Of a stretch of 64,000 nucleotides of DNA, positions 54,407-63,162 are shown one piece after another. Source of the DNA: Psychroserpens jangbogonensis (GTDB lineage Bacteria; Bacteroidota; Bacteroidia; Flavobacteriales; Flavobacteriaceae). The stretch covers positions 186,001-250,000 of the forward strand of contig NZ_JSWG01000001.1 in assembly GCF_000797465.1 (NCBI RefSeq). Reading direction: 5' to 3'. The position numbers and the translations under genes were made by a program. Below the pieces are notes generated by a model that was given only the letters and a program-made list of their open reading frames with translations, made no database searches and had not been told where the DNA came from. Every line of letters begins with the position of its first letter. Positions within the stretch are counted from its first letter, which is position 1.

Positions 54407-54714
54407 TGACTCAATCGTTTGTTCATTACGGAATTCATTTTCTATTGCCCTTAGTTATAGCGGTTCTGTTTTTTAAAAAACAATGGAAATTTGCGCTTGT
54501 CATAATGCTAAGCACAATGTTAATAGATTTAGATCACCTTTTAGCCATACCTGTATTTGATCCTAGTCGCTGTAGTATAAATTTTCATCCACTTCACTCC
54601 TACTATGCTATTGGTGTTTATGTACTTTTATCTATTTTTAAAAAAACAAGAATTTTAGGGATAGGCTTTTTAATTCACATCCTTGCAGATGCAACTGATT
54701 GCTGGATGATGTAG
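54406..54714 (+). CDS. DUF6122 family membrane protein
   Basis: A 102-aa membrane protein. HYGIHFLLPLVIAVLFFKK, the STMLIDLDHLLAIPVFDPSRC segment (quoted in part) and NFHPLHSYYAI, with a C-terminal HILADATDCWMM, match DUF6122. The Asp and His residues (IDLDHL, HPLHS, HILAD) resemble metal-binding membrane hydrolases of the YdjM/LexA-binding type. It overlaps the WbqC stop by 1 bp. The function is unknown. Confidence 0.88.
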   Translation: MTQSFVHYGIHFLLPLVIAVLFFKKQWKFALVIMLSTMLIDLDHLLAIPVFDPSRCSINFHPLHSYYAIGVYVLLSIFKKTRILGIGFLIHILADATDCWMM

Positions 54715-54718
54715 CAAA

Positions 54719-55741
54719 TTAGTTTTGCAATTTCACCTTGGCCATAACCGGATAATGGTCAGATAATTTAACGTCGTATGTTTTAAATGAATTCACTTCA
54801 AAGTTTTCATCAACAAGTACAAAATCAATTCTAACTGGAAAAAACTTAAAGTCGAATGTACGTCCGAAACCATTTCCAGCTTCTTTAAATGCATCTTTAA
54901 GATTTCCTTTTATTTCTTTATATACATAAGAATAAGCAGTATTATTAAAGTCTCCACAAATAATCATTTTGTAAGAACACTGCTTTTTATGTTTCAAAAA
55001 GAGTTCAGTTTGAAATTGTTGCAACTTAAAGGTGGTACTCACACGCTTAAATAAATTTTCAGAATCCTCATTCGCTAATTTTTCAACGGTTGGATCAATA
55101 CCTAAAGATTGTAAATGCACATTGTAAATACGAATAGTATCTATCCCTTTAACAACATCAGCATAGATGGCATTATTAGAAGTTTCTGGAAATTCTATAG
55201 AACCCGATTTAATAATTGGAAACTTTGTAAAAATCGCCTGTCCGTTTTTTACCTTCTTTCCAGATAACTGTTCATATTTATAATACCCTTTAAGATTTAC
55301 TTTATCATCAGGTCTATACTCTTGTATGCATAGTATATCTGGTTGTTTTTCAGCAATAAAGTTTGAAATATCTCGCTTTACATTCGCGTCTTTTATCCAA
55401 TCAAAAGCATTAAACAAACGCACATTATAATTCATTATTGAAATATTCTGACTATCATCTACATTTTTCGAAGAAGAAAACTTGTACAGTGAAAACACAT
55501 GATTATAGCCAATAACAAGTACTAACAGCGACAGAATAAGTTGACGTTTAACCTTTAGCAACCAATACACAGCAAACAAAATATTGACGATAATTAAAGC
55601 TGGTACAGTCAAACTTAATACGGATAGAAAAGCAAATTGCTTTGGCGCCATATAAGGCAATACGTAAGATAATAACAAGGCAAATGCCATCAATGAATTG
55701 ACGACAAATATCAATTTGTCAAAACCTTTAAGATTCTTCAT
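54719..55741 (-). CDS. Endonuclease/exonuclease/phosphatase family protein with N-terminal membrane helices
   Basis: A 340-aa protein: three N-terminal membrane helices (to about residue 90), then an EEP domain with MNYNVRLFN (Asn-Asn metal pocket), QPDILCIQEY (metal-binding Glu), ICGDFNNTAYS (GDFN) and LSDHYPVMAKV (SDHYP catalytic Asp-His). EEP proteins hydrolyse phosphodiester bonds in nucleic acids, lipids or sugar phosphates. The membrane anchor suggests a periplasmic domain. It is the last gene of the mutL-rhomboid operon on this strand, 10 bp after the upstream rhomboid gene. Substrate unknown. Confidence 0.9.
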   Translation of the reverse strand: MKNLKGFDKLIFVVNSLMAFALLLSYVLPYMAPKQFAFLSVLSLTVPALIIVNILFAVYWLLKVKRQLILSLLVLVIGYNHVFSLYKFSSSKNVDDSQNISIMNYNVRLFNAFDWIKDANVKRDISNFIAEKQPDILCIQEYRPDDKVNLKGYYKYEQLSGKKVKNGQAIFTKFPIIKSGSIEFPETSNNAIYADVVKGIDTIRIYNVHLQSLGIDPTVEKLANEDSENLFKRVSTTFKLQQFQTELFLKHKKQCSYKMIICGDFNNTAYSYVYKEIKGNLKDAFKEAGNGFGRTFDFKFFPVRIDFVLVDENFEVNSFKTYDVKLSDHYPVMAKVKLQN

Positions 55742-55751
55742 TTAAAAATCA

Positions 55752-56627
55752 TTAATCCTTACCTGCATTAAATAAAAATGCCTTTTCCTCTGAGGTTAGG
55801 CTTTCATAACCACTCTTGCTTATCTTATCAAGGATAAGGTCAATTTTTTTTTGATTATTAAACTCATTAAATGAGTTTTTATTATGACCTGCGAATGGTT
55901 TCTTTTTGTTTTTGTGAACTGTTTTTAGCGTAGATTTTGGTTTAAATAGGTTAACAATACTATCCGTAAAGCGTCCAAAACCGATTCCTATATCTGTTCC
56001 TTTTAGTAATTGCGTGGCATAAAGGTATCCAAGAATACTTCCTCCAAAATGTGCTACTTTACCACCTTGATTTATTCCGAAAAGGCCAACAAAATCAATA
56101 ACTATAATAGCCAATCCAATATGCCATAGCTTAATTTTAATTGCAAAAAATCTAGTTTCACGGTTAGGCATATAAGCACATAAAAAAATCAATAAAGCAT
56201 TTACTCCTGCAGAAGCTCCAACTAAAGGACCAACCCTTAAAGACATTGATTCTGGAATAAGGTTATAGACCAATAGATATAAAAATCCTCCAGATAAAAT
56301 ACCCAAAAAGTAAATATTTAATGATTGCTTTGACGGGAATAAATTCACCATACTGCGTGACACAAAATATAGTATCACCAAATTAAATAGCAAATGAAAA
56401 AAATCATAATGCGTAAATCCATAGGTAAAAATAGACCAAGGTTTTAGAATAAAATCATAGAAATCTTTAGGAAGTTCAAACCAAGTCAATGTTTTTTCTC
56501 TTGGGATTTTCTGAATAGCTTTAATCAACCAGCCTAAAAAAAAGACCATAATATTTACAGCAATGATCTTTTCGAAAACATTAAGGTGTTTTAGCTTGTC
56601 TTTTATATCGTATGTTAACGAGCTCAT
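55752..56627 (-). CDS. Rhomboid family intramembrane serine protease (second of a pair)
   Basis: A 291-aa membrane protein with six helices. The catalytic Ser lies in GPLVGASAGVNALL (GxSxG) and the catalytic His in GGKVAHFGGSILGYLYA. A basic soluble C-terminal tail of about 80 residues follows, ending with a helix (LTSEEKAFLFNAGKD). It overlaps the start of the other rhomboid by 4 bp (ATGA), so both come from one transcript. The tail is absent from the first copy. Confidence 0.93.
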   Translation of the reverse strand: MSSLTYDIKDKLKHLNVFEKIIAVNIMVFFLGWLIKAIQKIPREKTLTWFELPKDFYDFILKPWSIFTYGFTHYDFFHLLFNLVILYFVSRSMVNLFPSKQSLNIYFLGILSGGFLYLLVYNLIPESMSLRVGPLVGASAGVNALLIFLCAYMPNRETRFFAIKIKLWHIGLAIIVIDFVGLFGINQGGKVAHFGGSILGYLYATQLLKGTDIGIGFGRFTDSIVNLFKPKSTLKTVHKNKKKPFAGHNKNSFNEFNNQKKIDLILDKISKSGYESLTSEEKAFLFNAGKD

Positions 56628-57400
56628 CTATCCCAACGGTTTTGATTGAACTGATTTTTTTTCCAATACCACATGATAATAAACCCGGTTAATGCGCCAC
56701 CAACGTGAGCCATATAAGCTGTATTACTCGGACTAAAGAACGACTGACCTGTTACTGCCGAAATAACATCTAAAAGAATAATTCCAGGAATAAAGTACTT
56801 AGCCTTTATTGGAATAGGCAAGAAAATCAGCATGAGTTTGGCTTCAGGGTTCATCATTCCGAAAGCTGCTAAAATTCCCATGATACAGCCAGAAGCTCCA
56901 ACCATGGATGCGTTATAAATTGGATATAATGTATTCAACTGTGCTTCTTGTAAATCTGTAGTACGGAAATTCCATGTTCCAGTATTCATAATTTCATTAA
57001 TAGTGTCCGTAGACAGACCTGAAGCTTGCAATTCAGAAAAAGTTGGCACATAATTAAAATAGTAATATCCTAATTGAAATAAAACAGCTCCAAATCCTGC
57101 AGACATATAAATGAATAAGAATTTCTTACTACCCAATTGTGTTTCAACTGCAGAACCAAACATCCATAAGGCAAACATATTAAACAAAAGGTGTGTAATA
57201 CTTAAGTTTTGCAAATTGGCACCTCCATGCATAAACATGTGTGTAATAATTTGCCATGGCTGGAACATTTCACTCTTTGGGAAATATAATGCAAACCACT
57301 CATAAAATAAATTTCCATTCCCAACAAATAATGTTCCTATAAACATTACCACATTGATAATAATTAAGTGTTTTACTGTATTTGTGATGCCTTTTATCAT
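56624..57400 (-). CDS. Rhomboid family intramembrane serine protease (first of a pair)
   Basis: A 258-aa membrane protein of rhomboid type. The HMFMHGGANLQNLSITHLLFNMF segment (quoted in part: ITHLLFNMFALW) is the second-helix region, the catalytic Ser is in MVGASGCIMGILAAFG (GASG) and the catalytic His in AYMAHVGGALTGF. It has an insertion of about 60 residues between helices 3 and 4 compared with GlpG. It lies 7 bp after mutL, with which it is likely co-transcribed. The substrate is unknown. Confidence 0.93.
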   Translation of the reverse strand: MIKGITNTVKHLIIINVVMFIGTLFVGNGNLFYEWFALYFPKSEMFQPWQIITHMFMHGGANLQNLSITHLLFNMFALWMFGSAVETQLGSKKFLFIYMSAGFGAVLFQLGYYYFNYVPTFSELQASGLSTDTINEIMNTGTWNFRTTDLQEAQLNTLYPIYNASMVGASGCIMGILAAFGMMNPEAKLMLIFLPIPIKAKYFIPGIILLDVISAVTGQSFFSPSNTAYMAHVGGALTGFIIMWYWKKNQFNQNRWDR

Positions 57401-57407
57401 AAATTAA

Positions 57408-59264
57408 TTACATAAATTTTTTATCAAAATCATCTACATTCATTGTAATAAATGTAGTTCTATTGGTTGGTGAAACCGAAGGTTCCTTGCATGCAAACAA
57501 ACTATTTAACAAATGCTCCTGTTCCATGTTTGTTAGAGATTGCCCAGTTTTAATGGCTAAACTTTTAGATAATGACTTCGCTAGTAAATCTGTTGAACTA
57601 AAATTACTATCTGGCACTTCTTGTTCAACATCACTAATAAGTTGTTCTAAAATAATAGACACCTCACTTTCAGGCACATTTACAGGAACTCCTGTAATTT
57701 CAATTATACCTCCTTCAAATTTAGAAAACACAAAACCTGTATGTTCTAAATCTTCTTTTAACTGCTGTAAAAGCTCCATCTCTGAAGATGAAAATTGCAA
57801 TTGCAAAGGAAATAACAACTGCTGACTTACGGCTTCTTTAACTGTTGTATGCTTTAACAAACCTTCATACAGCACACGCTGATGTGCTCGTTGTTGGTCA
57901 ATAATTAGTATACCAGATTTAATCGTACTTATAATATATTTATTGTGTAACTGGTATGTAGTTTGTTTAACCTCTATAGAATTCTCATTAAATAGTGGTT
58001 CGTTTCCTGGTTCACTTTCTAACTGAATTTCACTAAACTCTTGAGTTGTTTTTGTGCCTTTGCTTTCTAATCCTACGTATAAACTTTCCCATTGTGACGC
58101 TGGTTCTTTTTTATATGGCGTTGAAAAACTACCAGATTTGCTTGGCGACTTTTCCTCTTGAAACGGATTAAATGATCTATCAACTTCAACTGAAGGATTA
58201 GACACTCTTTTTCCTTCGTAATTGTAGGGCGTATCAAGGTTTTTGTCACGATCAAAGTCTAAAACTGGAGCAATATTAAACTGCCCTAAGCTATGTTTTA
58301 CAGACGAACGTATAATCGCATATAACGTATGTTCATCATCAAACTTAATTTCAGTTTTAGTAGGATGAATATTAATATCTATTGTTTTTGGATCAACCGT
58401 TAGATTTAGAAAATAGCTTGGATGTCCTCCATCTTTCAATAAGCCTTCAAACGCAGCGTTTATTGCATGATTGAGATAAGCACTTTTAATGAAACGATTA
58501 TTTACAAAAAAGAACTGTTCGGTTCTTGTTTTTCTAGCAAACTCAGGTTTACCAACAAAGCCAGATATTTTTAAAACCTCTGTTTCTTCTTCAACAGGAA
58601 CTAGCTTCTCTTTGGTTTTTCCTCCAAAAATATTCACAATACGTTGTCTGTAGTTACTCTTTGGAAGATTAAAACTTTCACTTCCGTTATGAAACATTAC
58701 AAAAGCGATGTCTGGATGTGCCAATGCTACACGATGAAACTCATCTACAATATGTCTCAACTCTACATTATTCGACTTTAAAAAATTACGTCTTGCAGGT
58801 ATATTGAAAAACAAGTGTTTTACAGCTAATGAAGTCCCTTTTGGAGTCACCACAACATCTTGAGTTTTTACTTCGCTACCCTCAATTTCAATTTGAGTAC
58901 CAAGCTCATCTTGTTCCTGCTTAGTTTTTAATTCTACATGTGCAATTGCAGCAATACTAGCTAAGGCTTCACCACGAAACCCTTTAGTATTTAAACTGAA
59001 TAAATCTTCAGCAGTTCGAATTTTTGAAGTCGCATGACGTTCAAAACTTAATCGAGCATCAGTGACACTCATTCCTTTACCATCGTCAATAATTTGAATT
59101 AACGTTTTCCCTGCATCTTTAACGATGAGTTTAATGTTTGTGGATTCGGCATCAATAGCATTTTCAAGTAATTCTTTAACTACTGAAGCTGGACGCTGTA
59201 CGACTTCGCCTGCTGCAATTTGATTAGCAACATGATCTGGTAAAAGTTGAATTATGTCTGCCAT
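57408..59264 (-). CDS. mutL: DNA mismatch repair protein MutL with degenerate endonuclease motifs
   Basis: A 618-aa protein. The N-terminal GHKL ATPase domain has ELLENAIDAE, DDGKGM, and TKGFRGEALASIAA, as in all MutL. The C-terminal domain should carry the endonuclease metal site in bacteria without MutH: DQHA(x)2E(x)4E, ACR/K and CPHGRP. Here the first reads DQQRAHQ with Q458 for His, R459 for Ala and Q462 for Glu; the second reads SKSLAIK (residues 566-572); and the last is SPTNR (598-602) instead of CPHGR. The gene is first of a run with two rhomboids and an EEP protein. Confidence 0.95.
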   Translation of the reverse strand: MADIIQLLPDHVANQIAAGEVVQRPASVVKELLENAIDAESTNIKLIVKDAGKTLIQIIDDGKGMSVTDARLSFERHATSKIRTAEDLFSLNTKGFRGEALASIAAIAHVELKTKQEQDELGTQIEIEGSEVKTQDVVVTPKGTSLAVKHLFFNIPARRNFLKSNNVELRHIVDEFHRVALAHPDIAFVMFHNGSESFNLPKSNYRQRIVNIFGGKTKEKLVPVEEETEVLKISGFVGKPEFARKTRTEQFFFVNNRFIKSAYLNHAINAAFEGLLKDGGHPSYFLNLTVDPKTIDINIHPTKTEIKFDDEHTLYAIIRSSVKHSLGQFNIAPVLDFDRDKNLDTPYNYEGKRVSNPSVEVDRSFNPFQEEKSPSKSGSFSTPYKKEPASQWESLYVGLESKGTKTTQEFSEIQLESEPGNEPLFNENSIEVKQTTYQLHNKYIISTIKSGILIIDQQRAHQRVLYEGLLKHTTVKEAVSQQLLFPLQLQFSSSEMELLQQLKEDLEHTGFVFSKFEGGIIEITGVPVNVPESEVSIILEQLISDVEQEVPDSNFSSTDLLAKSLSKSLAIKTGQSLTNMEQEHLLNSLFACKEPSVSPTNRTTFITMNVDDFDKKFM

Positions 59265-59551
59265 TAGCGATCTGAAAAGAAAATAGAGAGATCAAAATCT
59301 ATAATAAACAAGAATACTAAAACTAAAACACCAATAATTATCATGATGCGTCTATTTGCACCAGATCTATCGTGATTGTATTTATAATCGTCTATAGCGT
59401 TATTAAGCTTAGTCTTAATACCTTTATCATTTCCAGCAGTAACGCGATACTCATCAAACTTATGTTTAAGCTCATAAGGATTGCCATCACCTTTGTAAAA
59501 ACGAGGTGTGTAACTATACTTTTTATTCTTGCGTGTGTTTAGAATTCCCAT
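59264..59551 (-). CDS. Small membrane protein with KNKKYSYTPR motif (paralog 2)
   Basis: About 95 aa. The open frame reaches 59587 but overlaps the preceding gene; the ATG at 59549-59551 (MGILNTRKNKK) starts 2 bp after that gene's stop. The N-terminal KNKKYSYTPRFYKGDGNPY motif is shared with the neighbouring paralog. A basic middle part is followed by a transmembrane helix at about residues 68-86 (IMIIIGVLVLVFLFII). It directly precedes mutL with a 1-bp stop/start overlap. Similar proteins are sometimes labelled 'riboflavin synthase subunit beta' because of the linked ribH gene; nothing in the sequence supports that. Confidence 0.75.
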   Translation of the reverse strand: MGILNTRKNKKYSYTPRFYKGDGNPYELKHKFDEYRVTAGNDKGIKTKLNNAIDDYKYNHDRSGANRRIMIIIGVLVLVFLFIIDFDLSIFFSDR

Positions 59552-59553
59552 AA

Positions 59554-59778
59554 TTATGATATTTCGTAGTGAGTTAAAATATACCAAACAGCAATTATCA
59601 TTCCTAAACCAATTAATAATACTACTAATTTATTCGAGGATTTACTTCTGTTTTTACCTTGATTTCTAACCGTTTCCCACTGCGACTTGATGTTATCATC
59701 TGAATTGCTCTCGGAATCTCTTAGATGTCTAGGCGTATAACTGAAGTGTTTATTTTTGCGTTGTTGAAATAAGTTCAC
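59554..59778 (-). CDS. Small membrane protein with KNKHFSYTPR motif (paralog 1)
   Basis: A 74-aa protein starting at a GTG. The N-terminus has KNKHFSYTPRHLRDS, matching the neighbour's KNKKYSYTPR; a hydrophilic, basic linker follows, then one transmembrane helix (about residues 49-67) with a short tail. The two proteins likely arose by duplication. A candidate promoter (TACTTTTG, 59805-59812) lies 27 bp upstream, so these genes could head the transcript that runs through mutL and the rhomboids. No function is known. Confidence 0.7.
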   Translation of the reverse strand: MNLFQQRKNKHFSYTPRHLRDSESNSDDNIKSQWETVRNQGKNRSKSSNKLVVLLIGLGMIIAVWYILTHYEIS

Positions 59779-59804
59779 TACAAAACCTAATAGATGTTAT
59801 ATTC

Positions 59805-59812
59805 CAAAAGTA
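59805..59812 (-). promoter_or_regulatory. Putative -7 promoter box for the small-protein/mutL operon
   Basis: A perfect TACTTTTG box on the reverse strand, 26 bp before the first start codon, with a TTTC about 17 bp upstream at the -33 position and a TTG 11 bp upstream. Confidence 0.5.
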
Positions 59813-59905
59813 CTGAATTTACAAGGAAATATAGGTGTTGAAATCCTAAAAATTGTTAACAACAACTGAAGAGTCTAAGAAAGTCAAAATCAAGTAAATT
59901 AAAAA

Positions 59906-60388
59906 CTACTTTAAGTTTAAGTCTGCCATTTTAATTGCAGCTATTGCTGCTTCTGTACCTTTATTACCATGTTTACCTCCAGAGCGATCTAAAGATTGTT
60001 GCATGTTATTATCGGTTAACACACAAAAAATAGTAGGTGTATTCGTGGTAAGATTTAATTCTTTGATGCCTTGAGTCACACCATCACAAACAAAATCGAA
60101 GTGTTTCGTTTCCCCTTGAATCACACAACCAATAGCAATTACCACATCAACATTTTGAGTGATCATCTTTTTTGAGCCATAAATCAACTCAAAACTCCCT
60201 GGCACATCCCATTTAATTATATTCTCTGAAAGTGCGCCACAGTCTAATAAAGCATCTAATGCACCTTTATAAAGCCCGTCAGTTACAGTATCGTTCCATT
60301 CTGAAACAACAATCCCAAACCGAAAGTCTTTCGCGTTTGGGATTATGTCTTTATTATAATTTGATAAGTTATGGTTTGCAGTTGCCAT
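59906..60388 (-). CDS. ribH: 6,7-dimethyl-8-ribityllumazine synthase
   Basis: A 160-aa enzyme. VSEWNDTVTDGLYKGALDAL and VPGSFELIYGSKKM hold the substrate-binding residues of lumazine synthase; IGCVIQGETKHFDFV is the diagnostic GxTxHF-like loop and the catalytic His; the C-terminal NKGTEAAIAAIKM segment completes it. It forms an icosahedral or pentameric riboflavin-synthesis enzyme. It starts 1 bp after the TPR gene and is likely co-transcribed with it. No FMN riboswitch is visible upstream. Confidence 0.97.
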   Translation of the reverse strand: MATANHNLSNYNKDIIPNAKDFRFGIVVSEWNDTVTDGLYKGALDALLDCGALSENIIKWDVPGSFELIYGSKKMITQNVDVVIAIGCVIQGETKHFDFVCDGVTQGIKELNLTTNTPTIFCVLTDNNMQQSLDRSGGKHGNKGTEAAIAAIKMADLNLK

Positions 60389-60389
60389 T

Positions 60390-61154
60390 TTAGTTCTTTG
60401 CTTCTGCTCTTCCTATAAATACATCAATACTAGTAGCTTCAGTAGAGCTTGAAAATTCTTCTTTTATTCTTTTGAAATAACCTAATGCTTTTTCAGCTTG
60501 TCCTAATCCTAAAGCAACATTTGCTGCTTTAAACAAATACATTGGTGTTGTATAGTCATTTGTAGAACTAGTAATTGCTTTTTCATAATACCCTAAGGCA
60601 TCTTCTGGTTGGTTTAACTGAACGAATGCATCGCCAATTCCTCCTTTTGCAACAGGTCCTAAAACAGCATCGTCTGTTTTAAAATCACTTAAATGCTTCA
60701 CTGCATTTGTGTAGTCTTTAAGATTTAAATATGACATACCTGCATAATAATTAGCAAGATTTCCTGCTGGAGTGCTACCATATTCAGTAACGATATCTAG
60801 CATACCATATTTTCCATCACCACCATTTAGAGCTAAATTATATAAAGAATCCTTAGCGGTTCCAGCTACAGCTTCTTCAAAGTATTTTTGAGCAGTGAAC
60901 ATTTCATTCATAGCTTCATTCCCTTTTGGTTCAGCAATAAACTTATTGTATCCTAAGTATCCTAATACTACAACAGCAGCAAGACCAATTAAAATAAAAA
61001 TATTCTTCTGATTCTTAATAGCAAAGTCTTCAGCTTTTGAAGCACCTTCATCTAAGGTATTAAAAACTTCAGCAGTTGTTGAGTTTTCTTCGATAGCCTC
61101 AACTTTCTCAGCTTTTGTTTTTGGTTTGTAACCTCTTTTCTTATAAGTTGCCAT
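60390..61154 (-). CDS. Tetratricopeptide-repeat membrane protein (YfgM-like)
   Basis: A 254-aa protein with a basic N-terminus (YKKRGYKPKTKAEKVEAIEE), a cytoplasmic linker, a single transmembrane helix at about residues 51-70, and periplasmic TPR-like helices: YYAGMSYLNLKDYTNAVKHL, GDAFVQLNQPEDALGYYEKA and ANVALGLGQAEKALGYFKRI (20 residues each). It resembles YfgM/UPF0070 in topology. It probably acts as an assembly or chaperone scaffold for exported proteins. Promoter box 61174-61181 lies 20 bp upstream. Confidence 0.87.
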   Translation of the reverse strand: MATYKKRGYKPKTKAEKVEAIEENSTTAEVFNTLDEGASKAEDFAIKNQKNIFILIGLAAVVVLGYLGYNKFIAEPKGNEAMNEMFTAQKYFEEAVAGTAKDSLYNLALNGGDGKYGMLDIVTEYGSTPAGNLANYYAGMSYLNLKDYTNAVKHLSDFKTDDAVLGPVAKGGIGDAFVQLNQPEDALGYYEKAITSSTNDYTTPMYLFKAANVALGLGQAEKALGYFKRIKEEFSSSTEATSIDVFIGRAEAKN

Positions 61155-61173
61155 AATTCTATATTTGTGCCCG

Positions 61174-61181
61174 CAAAAATA
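61174..61181 (-). promoter_or_regulatory. Putative -7 promoter box for the TPR-ribH transcript
   Basis: A perfect TATTTTTG box on the reverse strand, followed by GCGGGCACAAATATAG before the ATG at 61154, typical of strong Flavobacterium promoters. The -33 position is T-rich without TTG. Confidence 0.5.
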
Positions 61182-61275
61182 AAATTTTTATTGGGATTTA
61201 AAAGGTAATTTATTTGTTATTTTTACTTCTTCTTACTATGAACAAAACCTAAACACGAATATTCCTGTCTGTTTT

Positions 61276-62355
61276 ATGATTTTAAAAACCCTCAGTCTGG
61301 TCAATTACAAGAATTTTGAAAGCCAAGATTTCGAGTTTGACAATAAGATAAATTGCTTTGTTGGCTTCAATGGTGTTGGTAAAACAAATGTGCTTGACGC
61401 CATATACCACCTGTCTTTAGGGAAAAGTTATTTTAATCCTGTTGCCACTCAAAACATAAAACATGATGCTGAATTTTTTGTTGTGGATGGTATATTTGAT
61501 AAGAATGAGCGCACAGAAAAAATTATAGTTTCACTAAAACGTGGACAAAAAAAAATGATTAAACGCAACGGAAAAGCCTATGAAAAATTTAGTGATCATA
61601 TCGGTTTTATTCCATTAGTTATCATTTCTCCTACAGATCGTGATCTAATTATTGAAGGAAGCGACACTCGACGCAAGTTTATTGACAGTGTTATTTCACA
61701 AAGTGACAAATCTTACCTCAACAATTTAATTAACTATAATAAAGTGTTATCTCAACGTAATGCGCTGCTAAAATATTTTGCACTTAACAACACTTTTAAC
61801 CAACAAACTTTAGAAGTGTATAATGAGCAATTACATGCATATGGCTCTGAAATATTTAAAACGAGACATGAGTTTCTAGAAGCTTTTATTCCAATTTTCA
61901 AACAACGTTATGACGCTATCAGCAATAAAAATGAATCTGTAAATCTTATTTATAAAAGTGATTTGTATGAGGACGATTTAAATTCACTCCTATTGAAACG
62001 AATTAATAAAGATAAAGCCATACAATATACTAGTGTAGGCATACACAAAGATGATTTGAGTTTTGAAATTGAAACACATCCTATTAAGAAATTTGGTAGC
62101 CAAGGTCAACAAAAATCATTCTTAATTGCATTAAAATTAGCACAATTTGATTTTGTAAAGCAACAAAGTGGTGTAACTCCTTTATTGCTTTTGGATGATA
62201 TTTTTGATAAATTAGATGAACAACGTGTGGCGCAAATTATTGGTTTGGTTGACAATGAGGATTTCGGACAATTGTTTATTAGTGATACACATGCTGAGCG
62301 TACGGAAAATGTAGTCAAGCAAATTCATCAATCGTATAAAATTTTCAAACTATAG
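61276..62355 (+). CDS. recF: DNA replication and repair protein RecF
   Basis: A 359-aa SMC-like ATPase. Walker A (GFNGVGKT), a signature region [17 protein letters not shown], and Walker B ([16 protein letters not shown]) are present in the right order. RecF helps load RecA at gaps with RecO and RecR. The gene order recF, lipoprotein, DciA-like is common in Flavobacteriia. The start is 121 bp from the divergent TPR gene. Confidence 0.96.
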   Translation: MILKTLSLVNYKNFESQDFEFDNKINCFVGFNGVGKTNVLDAIYHLSLGKSYFNPVATQNIKHDAEFFVVDGIFDKNERTEKIIVSLKRGQKKMIKRNGKAYEKFSDHIGFIPLVIISPTDRDLIIEGSDTRRKFIDSVISQSDKSYLNNLINYNKVLSQRNALLKYFALNNTFNQQTLEVYNEQLHAYGSEIFKTRHEFLEAFIPIFKQRYDAISNKNESVNLIYKSDLYEDDLNSLLLKRINKDKAIQYTSVGIHKDDLSFEIETHPIKKFGSQGQQKSFLIALKLAQFDFVKQQSGVTPLLLLDDIFDKLDEQRVAQIIGLVDNEDFGQLFISDTHAERTENVVKQIHQSYKIFKL

Positions 62356-62357
62356 GT

Positions 62358-62780
62358 ATGAATCTAAAAAAAGTATATTTAGTCGTATTTGCTTTTGTTG
62401 TACTAAGTTGTTCTAAAGATCCAAATACATTTATTCCACACCTTAATGGGTATTGGGAGATTGAAGAAGTCACGTTATCTAATGGCTCAAAGAAAACATT
62501 CACTTATAATGACACTGTGGATTACATTGAAATCACAGATAGTTTAACGGGGTTCAGAACCAAATTAAAACCTAATTTATCTGGTACTTATGAAACTTCT
62601 ACTGACAAAGAACGTATAGATGTCAAAATAGAAAATGACAGTTTACATCTTATGTATTCTACACCTTATGCAAATTGGAAAGAAACCGTTTTAAATGCCA
62701 ATAAAAATCAATTACTAATCATAAATACCAATAAAGATATGTACCTTTATAGAAGGTATGAGCCTTTTAATTTAGAGTAA
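62358..62780 (+). CDS. Lipocalin-like lipoprotein between recF and the DUF721 gene
   Basis: A 140-aa lipoprotein (lipobox VLSC, Cys18). The mature part starts DPNTFIPHLNGYWEIEEVTL, an entry motif common to small lipocalin-like beta-barrels of Bacteroidota, and continues with several short strands to a C-terminal YLYRRYEPF. No enzyme motif is visible. It starts 2 bp after the recF stop, so it is in the same transcript. Its link to DNA repair is only positional. Confidence 0.75.
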   Translation: MNLKKVYLVVFAFVVLSCSKDPNTFIPHLNGYWEIEEVTLSNGSKKTFTYNDTVDYIEITDSLTGFRTKLKPNLSGTYETSTDKERIDVKIENDSLHLMYSTPYANWKETVLNANKNQLLIINTNKDMYLYRRYEPFNLE

Positions 62781-62798
62781 GGTTTAATAGAAATTGAT

Positions 62799-63095
62799 AT
62801 GGCAAGACGTAATAATGAGAATCTACCTATTAGTGACATTTTAAAAGAATTTGTTGATGCTAATAATCTCCAAACTGGCTTAGATAAAGTTAATGTTAGA
62901 GACGCATGGACAAAAATGATGGGTAATGGTGTAAACAACTACACAACCAATATAGTATTGGAACGAGATACATTATATGTACAATTAAGTTCTAGTGTGT
63001 TACGAGAAGAGCTAAGTTATGGTAAGGAAAAAATCATTAAAATGCTTAACGAATCTTTAGGAAAAGATGCTATCTACAAATTAGTTTTACGATAG
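62799..63095 (+). CDS. DUF721 domain-containing protein (DciA-like)
   Basis: A 98-aa protein with the DUF721 core: LPISDILKEFVDANNLQTGL, VRDAWTKMMGNGVNNYT (W is the conserved aromatic) and LYVQLSSSVLREELSYGKEKI. DciA proteins of this family help load the replicative helicase DnaB in bacteria that lack DnaC; this short form matches the DciA domain without the long C-terminal tail. It is 18 bp after the lipoprotein gene. The association with recF supports a replication role. Confidence 0.88.
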   Translation: MARRNNENLPISDILKEFVDANNLQTGLDKVNVRDAWTKMMGNGVNNYTTNIVLERDTLYVQLSSSVLREELSYGKEKIIKMLNESLGKDAIYKLVLR

Positions 63096-63116
63096 ACTTC
63101 ATTAAATTTATGACAT

Positions 63117-63146
63117 AAAAAAAGCACCTTAAAAGGTGCTTTTTTA
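63117..63146. terminator. Bidirectional terminator between the DUF721 gene and the PPIase gene
   Basis: Hairpin AAAAAGCACCTT / AAGGTGCTTTTT with a 2-nt AA loop, flanked by A- and T-tracts, between convergent genes. Confidence 0.85.
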
Positions 63147-63162
63147 TATTTAAAACTGAATG

